DNA of 14,715 bases from JAMXLO01 sp046735215 (GCA_046735215.1 JBKPSV010000155.1:1-14715); one strand, 5' to 3'. Counted from the first letter of the stretch, positions 1 to 6,990 are shown. Numbers and translations: made by a program. The notes: a model not told the origin generated them from the letters alone.

Positions 1-1
1 G

Positions 2-979
2 CTCGGCCGCCAGGTGGGCGCTGTGCGCGCCGTCGATGACGTAAGCTTCAGCATCGACCGAGGCGAGACCCTGTCGTTGGTCGGTGAGTCGGGTTGCGGC
101 AAAACCACCACGTCTCGCTGTATCCTCCGCGCCATCACACCAACGGCCGGCGAGATCCGCTTCCGCGGCGGTAGCGGCACCGAGATCGACGTTGCCCGCC
201 TATCGCGGCAGGCATTGCGGCCGCTGCGCCGGCAGATGCAGATGATCTTTCAGGATCCGTTCTCCTCGCTCAACCCCCGCATGACGATCGCCGAGATCAT
301 CGGCGAGCCGCTGCTGGTCAACGGCATGAACGATGCGCGCGCACGCAACCAGCGTGTCGCCGAACTGCTGGACCTGGTGCACCTGCCCGCCGCCTATCTG
401 AACCGATTTCCGCACGCATTCTCGGGAGGGCAGCGGCAGCGCATCGGCATCGCGCGGGCGCTCGCGCTGTCGCCGTCGCTGATCGTCGCGGATGAGCCGG
501 TTTCAGCGCTCGACGTCTCGGTGCAGGCGCAGATCGTCAATCTCATGTTGGAACTGCAGGACCGGCTGGGCATCGCCTACCTGTTCGTCGCCCACGATCT
601 GTCAGTGGTGAAACACGTCAGTCACCGCGTCGCAGTGATGTATGTCGGCCGGATCGTGGAGATAGCGCCGACCAAATCGCTATTCGTCGCCCCACGGCAT
701 CCATACACCGAGGCGTTGCTTTCCGCCGTGCCGGTCCCCGACCCGAGGCAGCGGGCAAAGCGCATCGTGCTGGAGGGCGATGTCGCCGATCCTTCCGATC
801 CGCCACCGGGCTGTCCGTTTCATCCGCGTTGCCGCTACGCCGTGGACCGCTGCAGGCAACAGGTACCGGAATTGGCGGAGGTGGCGCCGGGACAGTGGGC
901 GCGTTGTCTCAGAGCCGGGGAGTTGAATCTGAAAGGCGTGACAGCTGTTGCGTCGGACAGTGACGCTCCCGCTCAGTAG
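2..979 (+). CDS. Oligopeptide/dipeptide ABC transporter ATP-binding protein (OppF/DppF type), 5' end missing
   Basis: This is the nucleotide-binding subunit of a peptide-type ABC importer; it hydrolyses ATP at the inner face of the membrane to drive uptake. The translation shows a Walker A (GESGCGKTT), a Q-loop (MIFQDP), the ABC signature (FSGGQRQRIGIARAL), Walker B (LIVADEP) with a D-loop (SALD), and the switch histidine in VAHDLSVV. The C-terminus has the cysteine-containing oligo_HPY extension (GCPFHPRCRY...) that marks the Opp/Dpp family. The frame is open to the left edge and residues before the GTG at 14 still read as family sequence, so the true start lies upstream of the window. The other transporter subunits should lie to the left. 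The gene converges on the next one with only 6 bp between stop codons. Substrate cannot be told; nickel or glutathione relatives are possible. Confidence 0.93.
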   Translation, partial: LGRQVGAVRAVDDVSFSIDRGETLSLVGESGCGKTTTSRCILRAITPTAGEIRFRGGSGTEIDVARLSRQALRPLRRQMQMIFQDPFSSLNPRMTIAEIIGEPLLVNGMNDARARNQRVAELLDLVHLPAAYLNRFPHAFSGGQRQRIGIARALALSPSLIVADEPVSALDVSVQAQIVNLMLELQDRLGIAYLFVAHDLSVVKHVSHRVAVMYVGRIVEIAPTKSLFVAPRHPYTEALLSAVPVPDPRQRAKRIVLEGDVADPSDPPPGCPFHPRCRYAVDRCRQQVPELAEVAPGQWARCLRAGELNLKGVTAVASDSDAPAQ

Positions 980-985
980 GCCTGG

Positions 986-2617
986 TCAGGGAATGGTGGT
1001 CTGCAGCTGGCCAGGGAAGGCAATGCTGATAACCCCGGCCCAGTTGCACATGCACTTGGAAGTACTATCCAGCATCGGCTGATTGCCCAGCAGGACAGTG
1101 GGTGCGCCCGGGACCCACGGAGAGGACGTTGCCGGAATGCACGGCATGGGGGTCAGCACGCCCAGAGCCGCGGCGGTGGCAGCGGCGACCGTTGGGTTTG
1201 CCGGCGAAATGCACATGCCGAACGGCATGATATTCACCATCGGAATGTGGTCCATGATGTTGGCCGCGAATTGTCCGCTGATCGTGGTCCGATTGATCGG
1301 CAGCACGGAAAGCACCGAGGGTGCCATCCCCATCGTGCACATGAGCTGCGCCGACATGATGGTGGCCTGAACACCGCCACCGCCGCCCCCACCCGCACCA
1401 CCGCCGCCACCTGATGGCGCGCTGGCCGCACCAGGCGGTCCGCCCGCAGGGTTGCTCGGTGCAGCTGGCGGGTTCGAACTACTCGGGGCGGCGGACGAGC
1501 TGCCGTTCGATGCGCTGGGCGCCTCCGGAGTGTTCAAAGCCGGCGCGTCGGCTGCGGCGGCCATGATCGATCGCAGATCGCACTGGCCACAGGGGGCGGG
1601 CAGCGCGACATCAGTGCCGAGTGCGGCTGACAGGCTGAGAGAAAGTGACGCAGCGAGCATCGCTGATATCGGCAGGCTCACGTCGAACGAAGCAATCGAA
1701 TTGAGTGAGGTTGAAGCGGCGGTCGCCGCCTGCAGCTGTGCGTTGAGACTAGCGCTGAGTGCGGCGCTCAGTCCGGGGATGGAGGGCAGAGCCGGCAATC
1801 CCGGGATGCCGAGGGCCAGATCGATGCCGAGCTGTGCTGCGAGCGCTGCCATCGCCGAGAAGTTCGCTGCCACCATTGCCCGCACCGCGGGGAACCCAAC
1901 CTCGAGCGGATTGATCCCCAGGCTCGCCGCAAGTTGGGCGATGGCGGAGAATCCCGCGGCAAGGCTGGCGGCAGCCGACACGTCGAGGGAAATGTTCGCC
2001 ATTGCGCTCGCCAGCGCACTCGCCGAGGCCTGCAAGGACGCGGCGAATGCGGCGTCCAGGCTGACATTGAGCTGTGCCGCGAGCGCCAGCAGCGCCGAGA
2101 TGGAGGGTAGATTGAGCCCGCCCCAGGACAGCGGCGGCAAGGCCAGGTTGAATGCCGCGCTGGCCGACCCGTCCAAGCAGGCGTTGAACATGGCCGTCAG
2201 GTCCAAAGCGATGGCATTCACGCTGGCAAGCTGGATCCAGAGATTCAAATTGAGGTTGAGAGCGGCGATCGCCGACATCCGCGCATCCAGCGTCGCCGTC
2301 AGGCGCGCGAGCGCCGTCGCGCCCATGCTCGTGGACAGATCAATGCCAAGTCGGGCCATCGCCTGCGCCTGGAGCTGCGCCATGGCGGCCATCGAAGCCA
2401 AAGCGTCGGCGGACAGTGCGAGTTGCGGCACCGGTAGCGCAGGGGCCGCTAGGCCCGGAAGGCCGAGGGCGATCTGGCCGTAGAGAGCAAGCGCCGCCTG
2501 TGCGCTCGGCGACAGAGTAAGCGAGGCCTGCCCCGATGCTGCCAAATCGGGCAACCCGAGATTCGGCCCGCTGAGGCTGGCCATGAGATCGATATTGGCG
2601 ATGCAGAAACAACTCAT
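986..2617 (-). CDS. Alanine-rich repeat protein with C-terminal DUF4280 (PAAR-like) domain
   Basis: The protein has 543 residues in three parts. Residues 1-345 are extremely rich in Ala, Leu and Ser, with a recurring motif of the form ALAAQLGIDL near 83-94, 178-187, 227-238 and 257-268, each followed by Pro/Gly-rich stretches. A short Cys pair (CGQC, 343-346) follows, then a Pro/Ser/Asn linker and a poly-Gly run (about 350-415). Residues 416-543 match the DUF4280 pattern: MCTMGMAPS, NIMDHIPMVNIMPFGMC, NPTVAAATAAALG, PMPCIP, PWVPGAP, then a Cys-rich CMCNWAGVISI near the end. DUF4280 is a PAAR-like domain found with T6SS and eCIS loci, where it may cap the spike or carry effectors. The start ATG has AGGAG (2628-2632, minus strand) ten bases upstream. 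No spike, sheath or baseplate gene lies nearby. The N-terminal part is not recognised; it could be a pore-forming, adhesive or structural region. Confidence 0.85.
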   Translation of the reverse strand: MSCFCIANIDLMASLSGPNLGLPDLAASGQASLTLSPSAQAALALYGQIALGLPGLAAPALPVPQLALSADALASMAAMAQLQAQAMARLGIDLSTSMGATALARLTATLDARMSAIAALNLNLNLWIQLASVNAIALDLTAMFNACLDGSASAAFNLALPPLSWGGLNLPSISALLALAAQLNVSLDAAFAASLQASASALASAMANISLDVSAAASLAAGFSAIAQLAASLGINPLEVGFPAVRAMVAANFSAMAALAAQLGIDLALGIPGLPALPSIPGLSAALSASLNAQLQAATAASTSLNSIASFDVSLPISAMLAASLSLSLSAALGTDVALPAPCGQCDLRSIMAAAADAPALNTPEAPSASNGSSSAAPSSSNPPAAPSNPAGGPPGAASAPSGGGGGAGGGGGGGVQATIMSAQLMCTMGMAPSVLSVLPINRTTISGQFAANIMDHIPMVNIMPFGMCISPANPTVAAATAAALGVLTPMPCIPATSSPWVPGAPTVLLGNQPMLDSTSKCMCNWAGVISIAFPGQLQTTIP

Positions 2618-2759
2618 GATGCTAGTGCTCCTGCATGGTAGTGGCCCATACTCCCGAGCGAACGCTGTACTTTACGCGAAAATGGTCCGTCTGTCGCGAC
2701 GGATCGAGGCGCGCGCCTGGCATGGAAGTGCCATACAGCGAGAGCCATTGCGAAGCCTG

Positions 2760-2774
2760 ACACGTATAACGTGT
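2760..2774. promoter_or_regulatory. Perfect 15-bp palindrome, candidate operator
   Basis: ACACGT-ATA-ACGTGT is a dyad with 6-bp perfect arms. It sits in the divergent gap about 145 bp upstream of the DUF4280 start and 250 bp upstream of the coiled-coil gene start. Its core ACGTATAA recurs at 3972-3979, next to the TATAAT box in front of the peptidase gene. It could be a regulator site shared by the island. Function is inferred from symmetry and location only. Confidence 0.4.
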
Positions 2775-2825
2775 ATCTCGAAGCCCGTGGCTGCAGATCG
2801 CGGTTGGTCTCGCTGGCGAAAGATG

Positions 2826-2845
2826 TGCGGGTGGATTTGCCCGCA
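2826..2845. other. Inverted repeat / small hairpin
   Basis: TGCGGG (2826-2831) and CCCGCA (2840-2845) form a 6-bp perfect stem with an 8-base loop. No T-tract follows on either strand, so it is not a convincing intrinsic terminator. It may be a leader structure or a binding site. Confidence 0.3.
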
Positions 2846-3023
2846 TGAGAACCCCGAGTTGGTGTAGGTCGCGTAGCCGAACGGCCGTGCCGCTCTCCTC
2901 GACAATAGCGGCGGCCATCGACGGAGGCGGTGGTGCGGATCACACGTTCTGCACCGCCGGTGTGCTATCAGTCCAGCGATAGTGATAGCCGATGACGCCG
3001 TAGGCTGCAGGGAAGACGGGACA

Positions 3024-3473
3024 ATGGCGGACATTGCCGTAGAAAACTACAAGAAGGCTGTGGCGAAAGCGGTGGCCCGATGGGGCGATAAGGTCGAACA
3101 AGCGAGCAAGAAAGCTCGGCCTGTCCTGGATGAACTCGAGCAGCTCAAGGACCTCAAGCTCTCCGAGCAGCCCGCTTGGCTGAGTGATGCAGTCAAGAAG
3201 CGAATGGTCGAACTGAGAAAACAGATCGAGGATCTGAAGAAGACACTCGATACTTCAGCTATCGAACTGCGTGCAGATATCATGCTGCTGAGCCCGCCCA
3301 ACGGGGCCGATCCCAAAGAGATCAAAGGGCTCCCACCTTGGCTTGAGGAAATCATCAAGAAAGAGGGGCTTCCGCTCGGAAAAACCGTCGCCATCTCCCC
3401 AGACGTCGATATCGATCTTAAGACCATGAAAATAAAGAAATTGGCGATTACATTCAAAGTGGAGTTGCCGTAG
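3024..3473 (+). CDS. Hypothetical charged, coiled-coil-like protein (149 aa)
   Basis: I do not recognise this family. The start chosen is the ATG at 3024 (MADIAVENYKKAVAKA), preceded by a purine-rich GGGAAG/GGGA ribosome site; an in-frame ATG at 2982 gives an unlikely 14-residue extension. Residues about 5-75 are Lys/Glu-rich with heptad-like leucine spacing (ELEQLKDLKL, ELRKQIEDLKKTL), suggesting a coiled coil. The C-terminal third is beta-prone (VAISPDVDIDLKTMKIKKLAITFKVELP). There is no signal peptide or membrane segment. It is divergent from the DUF4280 gene and upstream of the peptidase gene, so a chaperone, adaptor or structural role in the same cassette is possible. A/T content looks higher than in the flanking housekeeping genes, consistent with transfer. 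Confidence 0.7.
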   Translation: MADIAVENYKKAVAKAVARWGDKVEQASKKARPVLDELEQLKDLKLSEQPAWLSDAVKKRMVELRKQIEDLKKTLDTSAIELRADIMLLSPPNGADPKEIKGLPPWLEEIIKKEGLPLGKTVAISPDVDIDLKTMKIKKLAITFKVELP

Positions 3474-3487
3474 ATCACTACTCCTGA

Positions 3488-3751
3488 GGCCCTGCCCGGA
3501 TATGTTGGTGCGGCGGCTGCACCGAGAACCTGCTCGTTTCTCCATCCGAGGACCTCAATACTCTGGTTGGGGAATACTATCTTGAAGCCTACGCCGAGTT
3601 GGTTGGGGATCTTTGGCAGGGTCATTCAAGGTCGATGTGACAACGGCCGCATTGGTCGCAACGGCAGTACGTCAGACTTGTCGAACTTGAACGGCTGACC
3701 TTTGCGGTGAACATGACCGGGACCGGAGTGACGATCACGACGGTTATGTGA
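3488..3751 (+). pseudogene. Possible decayed protein-coding remnant
   Basis: One plus-strand frame runs from just after a stop at 3485 to a stop at 3749-3751, broken by a single TGA at 3638. It encodes protein-like segments (ENLLVSPSEDLNTLVGEYY, then LVELERLTFAVNMTGTGVTI). Near the break another frame reads GSFKVDVTTAALVATAVRQ, as if frameshifts on both sides had split one coding region. No start codon, ribosome site or family match is evident. It could instead be chance open sequence. Confidence 0.3.
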
Positions 3752-3974
3752 GGTCGTTTGTGCGCGAAGGCGCAGAGGTGCGCGCGAAGTCAGCTACTAT
3801 GATCCAATTCACAGACTGCAGGCCTCATGAGCGATAAACCGTATATTGGGAACGAATGATGGATTACTGGCCCACCGAGTCCTCGCACAGCGAGCGCAGA
3901 TCTGCGAATCGACGCGATCGCAGCGCTTGCCACGAGAAGAAGTCCCATCGACACCAGTGATCGATCGAGTTACG

Positions 3975-3980
3975 TATAAT
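3975..3980 (+). promoter_or_regulatory. Candidate -10 box for the peptidase gene
   Basis: A perfect TATAAT lies 30 bp upstream of the ATG at 4011. No good -35 element is found at 16-18 bp spacing, so either the promoter needs an activator or the match is fortuitous. Confidence 0.4.
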
Positions 3981-4010
3981 CAACTACGTCCATAGCGGCG
4001 GGATGGGGCG

Positions 4011-5246
4011 ATGTCTGAGACTCTTACAGATGAACATCACGACTGGGTTGCGCGCGTGCTGGAGGTGGATCCACGGACCTATCCCGCGGCTTCCGGCAGC
4101 GGTGGCGCAGAGCCCGGTGGCGGCGGCATCCTGGACGACATCAAGGGAGCAGTCAGCGATGCCGCCAGCAAGGTGAAGGAAACGGCGGAAGCCGCTGTAG
4201 ATACGGTTGCCGACACCGCCAAAGCCGTCGAGGCCAAGGTGGAGGCTGTCGTCGACTTAGTCGAGCAGAAAGCCACAGAGGCGGCGAAGGCTGTCGAGCA
4301 GAAGGTCACCGAGGCAGCCAAGGCTGTCGGCGAAAAGGTTGGCGAAGCGGCCAAGGCCGTTGAGGAAACAGTCGAAGGAGTGGTCAAGAAGGTGAAGGAG
4401 GCGTTCACACCGCCCCCACCCGTCAAGCCAGGCGAAGCAGGTCCGGCGCAGACGGAGCGCGCTGACAAGCTGCTGAAGGGCATGCCGCCGGAGGACCAGG
4501 CGAAGGTCAAGAAGCTGCTCGATGAGGCGCCCCCGCAGGAGAAGGGTTACCTGCAAAAGGCGTTGGCTTCGAAACATACGGCGGCAGAGCTCGAGGAGTT
4601 TCACAAGCAGATCGCCGGCAAGGACGCTGCCTGGCTAGAAAAGAACCTGCATGTCGTTGGACAATCTCAGGGCAAGGGCATTAAGCAGCAGTGGCATGAC
4701 AGCTGTGGACCGACCACCATTCAGGCGATGAAGGCGGAGCTCGACCCGATCTACGCGCTGAAGCTGCGGACCGAGAATCCTAATTTCCAGGAAGCGGACA
4801 ACAGCGACGGCACAAAGCTCAACCCGAAGATGGCGGATGAGCAGAAGACGATCCTGACCGGCAAGGGAGGCATCGCGCGCAATCGTGACTCATCCGGCAA
4901 GGGGATGCCGCTGACCGATGCATTGAATGACCAGAAGGCGACAACCGGCCTCAAGTTCGACATCGAAGAGGTGGATTCATCTTCGGTCGATGATCGGCTG
5001 GGCGAGATCGACAAATCAGTGAACTCGGGTCTGCCCGTACCGATGCGGGTCAGTGATGCACCGAACACCGGCGGTCATTTTGTGCTGGTCGTCGGCACCG
5101 ACCCTGGGCCGCCGAAGACATATACGATCCACGATCCGTGGGACGGCAAGCTCGTGAAGGTGACGGACAAGCAGATCAAGGACAACAACTTCAATATCGC
5201 CGGATGGAACAAGGTGTCACACATCTACAAGCCATCGGCTGAGTGA
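4011..5246 (+). CDS. C39-like papain-fold cysteine peptidase protein with 11-residue repeats, candidate secreted toxin
   Basis: The protein has 411 residues. Residues 1-25 (LTDEHHDWVARVLEVD) form a short conserved-looking head, followed by a Gly-rich hinge. Residues about 73-127 contain 11-residue repeats (VEQKATEAAKA, VEQKVTEAAKA, VGEKVGEAAKA, VEETVEGVVKK) typical of LEA/apolipoprotein-like amphipathic helix. A PPPPVKP hinge at 134-140 leads to a helical module (about 147-212). Residues 222-411 look like a C39-type papain-fold domain: catalytic Cys232 in QQWHDSCGPTT with Gln226/227 for the oxyanion hole, His356 in GGHFVLVVG and Asp375 in HDPWDG. There is no Sec signal. It is followed after 7 bp by a small gene, the usual layout of a toxin with immunity or adaptor. 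A self-processing or cargo-maturing peptidase is the main alternative. The Cys/His/Asp triad is seen directly; the toxin role is inferred. Confidence 0.82.
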   Translation: MSETLTDEHHDWVARVLEVDPRTYPAASGSGGAEPGGGGILDDIKGAVSDAASKVKETAEAAVDTVADTAKAVEAKVEAVVDLVEQKATEAAKAVEQKVTEAAKAVGEKVGEAAKAVEETVEGVVKKVKEAFTPPPPVKPGEAGPAQTERADKLLKGMPPEDQAKVKKLLDEAPPQEKGYLQKALASKHTAAELEEFHKQIAGKDAAWLEKNLHVVGQSQGKGIKQQWHDSCGPTTIQAMKAELDPIYALKLRTENPNFQEADNSDGTKLNPKMADEQKTILTGKGGIARNRDSSGKGMPLTDALNDQKATTGLKFDIEEVDSSSVDDRLGEIDKSVNSGLPVPMRVSDAPNTGGHFVLVVGTDPGPPKTYTIHDPWDGKLVKVTDKQIKDNNFNIAGWNKVSHIYKPSAE

Positions 5247-5253
5247 GGGCGCG

Positions 5254-5679
5254 ATGTCAGGACACACGCGTACTGAATTGCTTGCTCTGGGGCCGGATGT
5301 CTATCTGGCGGATGGCTATCTTGATAGCGGCAAGCCGCGACCAGAATTGACCGAAGACTGGGCGGTCGCTGCCTGCACGCAACTGATGGCGGCTGAGCTC
5401 TCGCCTCAGGAGCTTGGATTCACGCTCGACGCCATACATCTTCTGCTGCCGGAGCACCAGGACCCCGATCCTGGCGATCGTCTATACGCCGTGGTGAAAG
5501 AGGCGATCGAGGTCGTGGCTAGAGCGATCCAGCAGCCGAACAATGAAGGTCTCTTGCGATGGTTGACGGCGTGCGTGACACGGGTGGAGAGCGAAGCGGA
5601 TATCGCGGCATTTCTCGAGCACGCCGAAGCGGTACGCAAGCAGTACGCCGTCTTGGTCGCGTTGCTGCCTTCTTCCTAG
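5254..5679 (+). CDS. Hypothetical small acidic helical protein, candidate immunity or adaptor protein (141 aa)
   Basis: I do not recognise this family. The ATG has GAGGG a few bases upstream, and the gene starts 7 bp after the peptidase gene stop, so the two are almost certainly co-transcribed and probably translationally coupled. The sequence is acidic and predicted largely helical (e.g. AVAACTQLMAAELSPQEL, VVKEAIEVVARAIQ, EADIAAFLEHAEAVRKQY), with no signal peptide and no membrane segment. Size, position and cytoplasmic character fit an immunity protein for the upstream peptidase or a loading chaperone. Neither role can be shown from sequence. Confidence 0.72.
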   Translation: MSGHTRTELLALGPDVYLADGYLDSGKPRPELTEDWAVAACTQLMAAELSPQELGFTLDAIHLLLPEHQDPDPGDRLYAVVKEAIEVVARAIQQPNNEGLLRWLTACVTRVESEADIAAFLEHAEAVRKQYAVLVALLPSS

Positions 5680-5696
5680 TCGGCCTAGGCGCGGCA

Positions 5697-6329
5697 ATGG
5701 CCACTGAAGCAAACGTATGGCTCACGGTCGATGACCAACGAATACCGCTGCAACAGGTGGGTAGCTCCCTCGGCCCTGCGATCGCGACACATAATGCTCG
5801 TGCACGCATCGCGGATGTGCCGGACACGCTCAACCCAGCGATCATTGATCCTGCCAAGGCGGAACGTTTCGCCGCTGGGCTATCCCGACAAGCGCCGGAT
5901 ACACTGGCCCGTATGGATGGGCATGAGCTCATGCTCAACGGTCAGGATTACGGCATAGGCGCAGCTGAGCCGACGCGTCCGGAGGAGTTCGGCACTTTCA
6001 CCCTAGTTATTGACGAGGTTCAGGGGCGCAACGTGGTCGCCCACACGACAGTGCCCGCCGATATCGCATTGGCGCGGGCACGTGCGAAAGAGGCCGAGGC
6101 GGCACTTCGGGCAGCAGAGGCGGTGGTTCGAGAGGTCGAAGCAGCCAATGTTGGTGACGAAAAGCTGAGCAACGCCCGCCGCCGTCGCGCGGCGCTCGCC
6201 CTGGCGTGGCGCACCAACGCCGGTGCTGTGGCCAAGGCGGACCCGAGCGATGCGACGGCCAAAAGCTCATTTGATGCAGCACAAAAGGCCGCGCGCGAGT
6301 ACATGATGCCGGCCGGAGGATTGCTGTAG
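5697..6329 (+). CDS. Hypothetical protein with C-terminal coiled coil (210 aa)
   Basis: I do not recognise this family. The ATG at 5697 (MATEANVWLTVDDQRIPL) is 17 bp after the preceding stop, with only a weak AGG ribosome site. The N-terminal half is mixed beta/loop (VWLTVDDQ, FGTFTLVIDEVQGRNVVAHTTV). The C-terminal third is Ala/Glu/Arg-rich helix (ARARAKEAEAALRAAEAVVREVEAA) with coiled-coil character. The frame stays open upstream to an ATG at 5559 that has GAAGGT 8 bases before it; that start would add 46 residues including a hydrophobic stretch (VAAFFLVGLGAAMA) resembling a signal peptide or anchor, but it would overlap the previous gene by 121 bp. The gene ends the peptidase operon and may be a third cassette component. 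Confidence 0.65.
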   Translation: MATEANVWLTVDDQRIPLQQVGSSLGPAIATHNARARIADVPDTLNPAIIDPAKAERFAAGLSRQAPDTLARMDGHELMLNGQDYGIGAAEPTRPEEFGTFTLVIDEVQGRNVVAHTTVPADIALARARAKEAEAALRAAEAVVREVEAANVGDEKLSNARRRRAALALAWRTNAGAVAKADPSDATAKSSFDAAQKAAREYMMPAGGLL

Positions 6330-6330
6330 C

Positions 6331-6783
6331 GGCGCTGATCCACGACCAATTTGAACGTTGTTCGCGGAATGACAGCGGAAAACGGCGGCTGGCTTCCGAC
6401 GATGTCCCGCGTGCTGTGCCGCTCAGCGCCGATTATCACGAACGCGACGCTGCGCCCAAGCGGGTAGGTCTGCAGCTACGCCGCGTCGGCCGCTCACCTT
6501 CGGCGCGGATGATACCCCTCGACCACCATGGCGAGCCTGGGGTGACGCAGATCGGTATTGGGGGATCGGCGGCGAGCAACTCGCGGCCCAAAAAGCAGGT
6601 CTTGCATTGCCGCCAGGCAGTGCGATAGGCCCACCGTGTGGCACCGCGGGCGCGGGTGGCTTAGAGCGCGCCGCGGCGCGAGAGCTTGGCCAGTTCGGCG
6701 GCTCGGCGGTCTGAAGCAACGGAACGGATTCGCGGCATTAACGCGAGCGCAGGGCGTCGGGGAATTGCCAAGTGGCGCTGATC
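6331..6783. repeat. Direct repeat pair GGCGCTGATC...CAATTTG (outer limits of the two copies)
   Basis: GGCGCTGATC occurs at 6331-6340 and 6774-6783. The first copy is followed by CAATTTG after six bases and the second after one base. An inverted copy of the left part is at 6423-6431. The two-part similarity is more than a single 10-mer match but is still short. Confidence 0.35.
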
Positions 6784-6786
6784 GCA

Positions 6787-6806
6787 ATTTGCTCCCCGAA
6801 GCAAAT
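6787..6806. other. Short inverted repeat (ATTTGCT / AGCAAAT)
   Basis: Seven-base perfect arms flank a CCCCGA loop. No T-tract follows on either strand, so a terminator is not supported. It is about 185 bp upstream of the next gene. Confidence 0.3.
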
Positions 6807-6990
6807 GTAATTGCCTATCAGTCTTAATTTGAAACGGAAGCCGCTCGACGAGTCGGCCGCCGGAGGTGTTGCAGAGCGTTATCGACATTGAACTTTCCGA
6901 ATGGGTCGTTCCGCTCTCGGCCATCACCACGACTGATTACCTGGTCCTGGGATCAGGCAACCGGTCAAGACTCCTGTGCAGAGGTAATAG

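Larger units (their letters stand above)
2618..3023. other. Divergent intergenic region with palindromes
   Basis: These 406 bp separate the starts of the minus-strand DUF4280 gene and the plus-strand coiled-coil gene, so promoters for both must lie here. No convincing coding sequence was found; the short reading frames on both strands lack ribosome sites and family character. Two dyads stand out and are listed separately (2760-2774 and 2826-2845). I cannot place -35/-10 pairs with confidence. Confidence 0.6.
3474..4010. other. Gene-poor stretch within the island
   Basis: This stretch contains no intact gene. Its left half holds a possible decayed reading frame (see 3488-3751). Its right half (3752-4010) carries the presumed promoter of the peptidase gene and nothing else I can identify. 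Base composition is more AT-rich than the chromosome-like parts of the window. Confidence 0.6.
6330..6990. other. Gene-less 661-bp stretch with short repeats
   Basis: Reading frames here are short, lack ribosome sites and resemble no family. Structure seen: CGGCGCTGA (6330-6338) is matched by its reverse complement at 6423-6431. GGCGCTGATC recurs directly at 6331-6340 and 6774-6783, each followed shortly by CAATTTG. A 7-bp hairpin lies at 6787-6806. The stretch marks the right border of the accessory island and may be an eroded mobile-element scar. It must also contain the promoter of the ppx/gppA-like gene. Confidence 0.5.

Noticed and set aside
1360..1440. Short CCGCC-type repeats that might suggest a repeat array
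   Set aside because: They encode the poly-Gly/Pro linker of the DUF4280 protein and have no spacer structure.
1452..2483. 343-codon open frame on the plus strand opposite the DUF4280 gene
   Set aside because: It is antisense to a strongly Ala-biased coding region, where GC-rich codons suppress stops on the other strand. It has no family character and no ribosome site.
3047..3625. 192-codon minus-strand frame opposite the 149-residue coiled-coil gene
   Set aside because: Most of it is the antisense of a better-supported gene, Ser-rich as expected for antisense of Lys/Glu/Leu codons, and it lacks a start signal.
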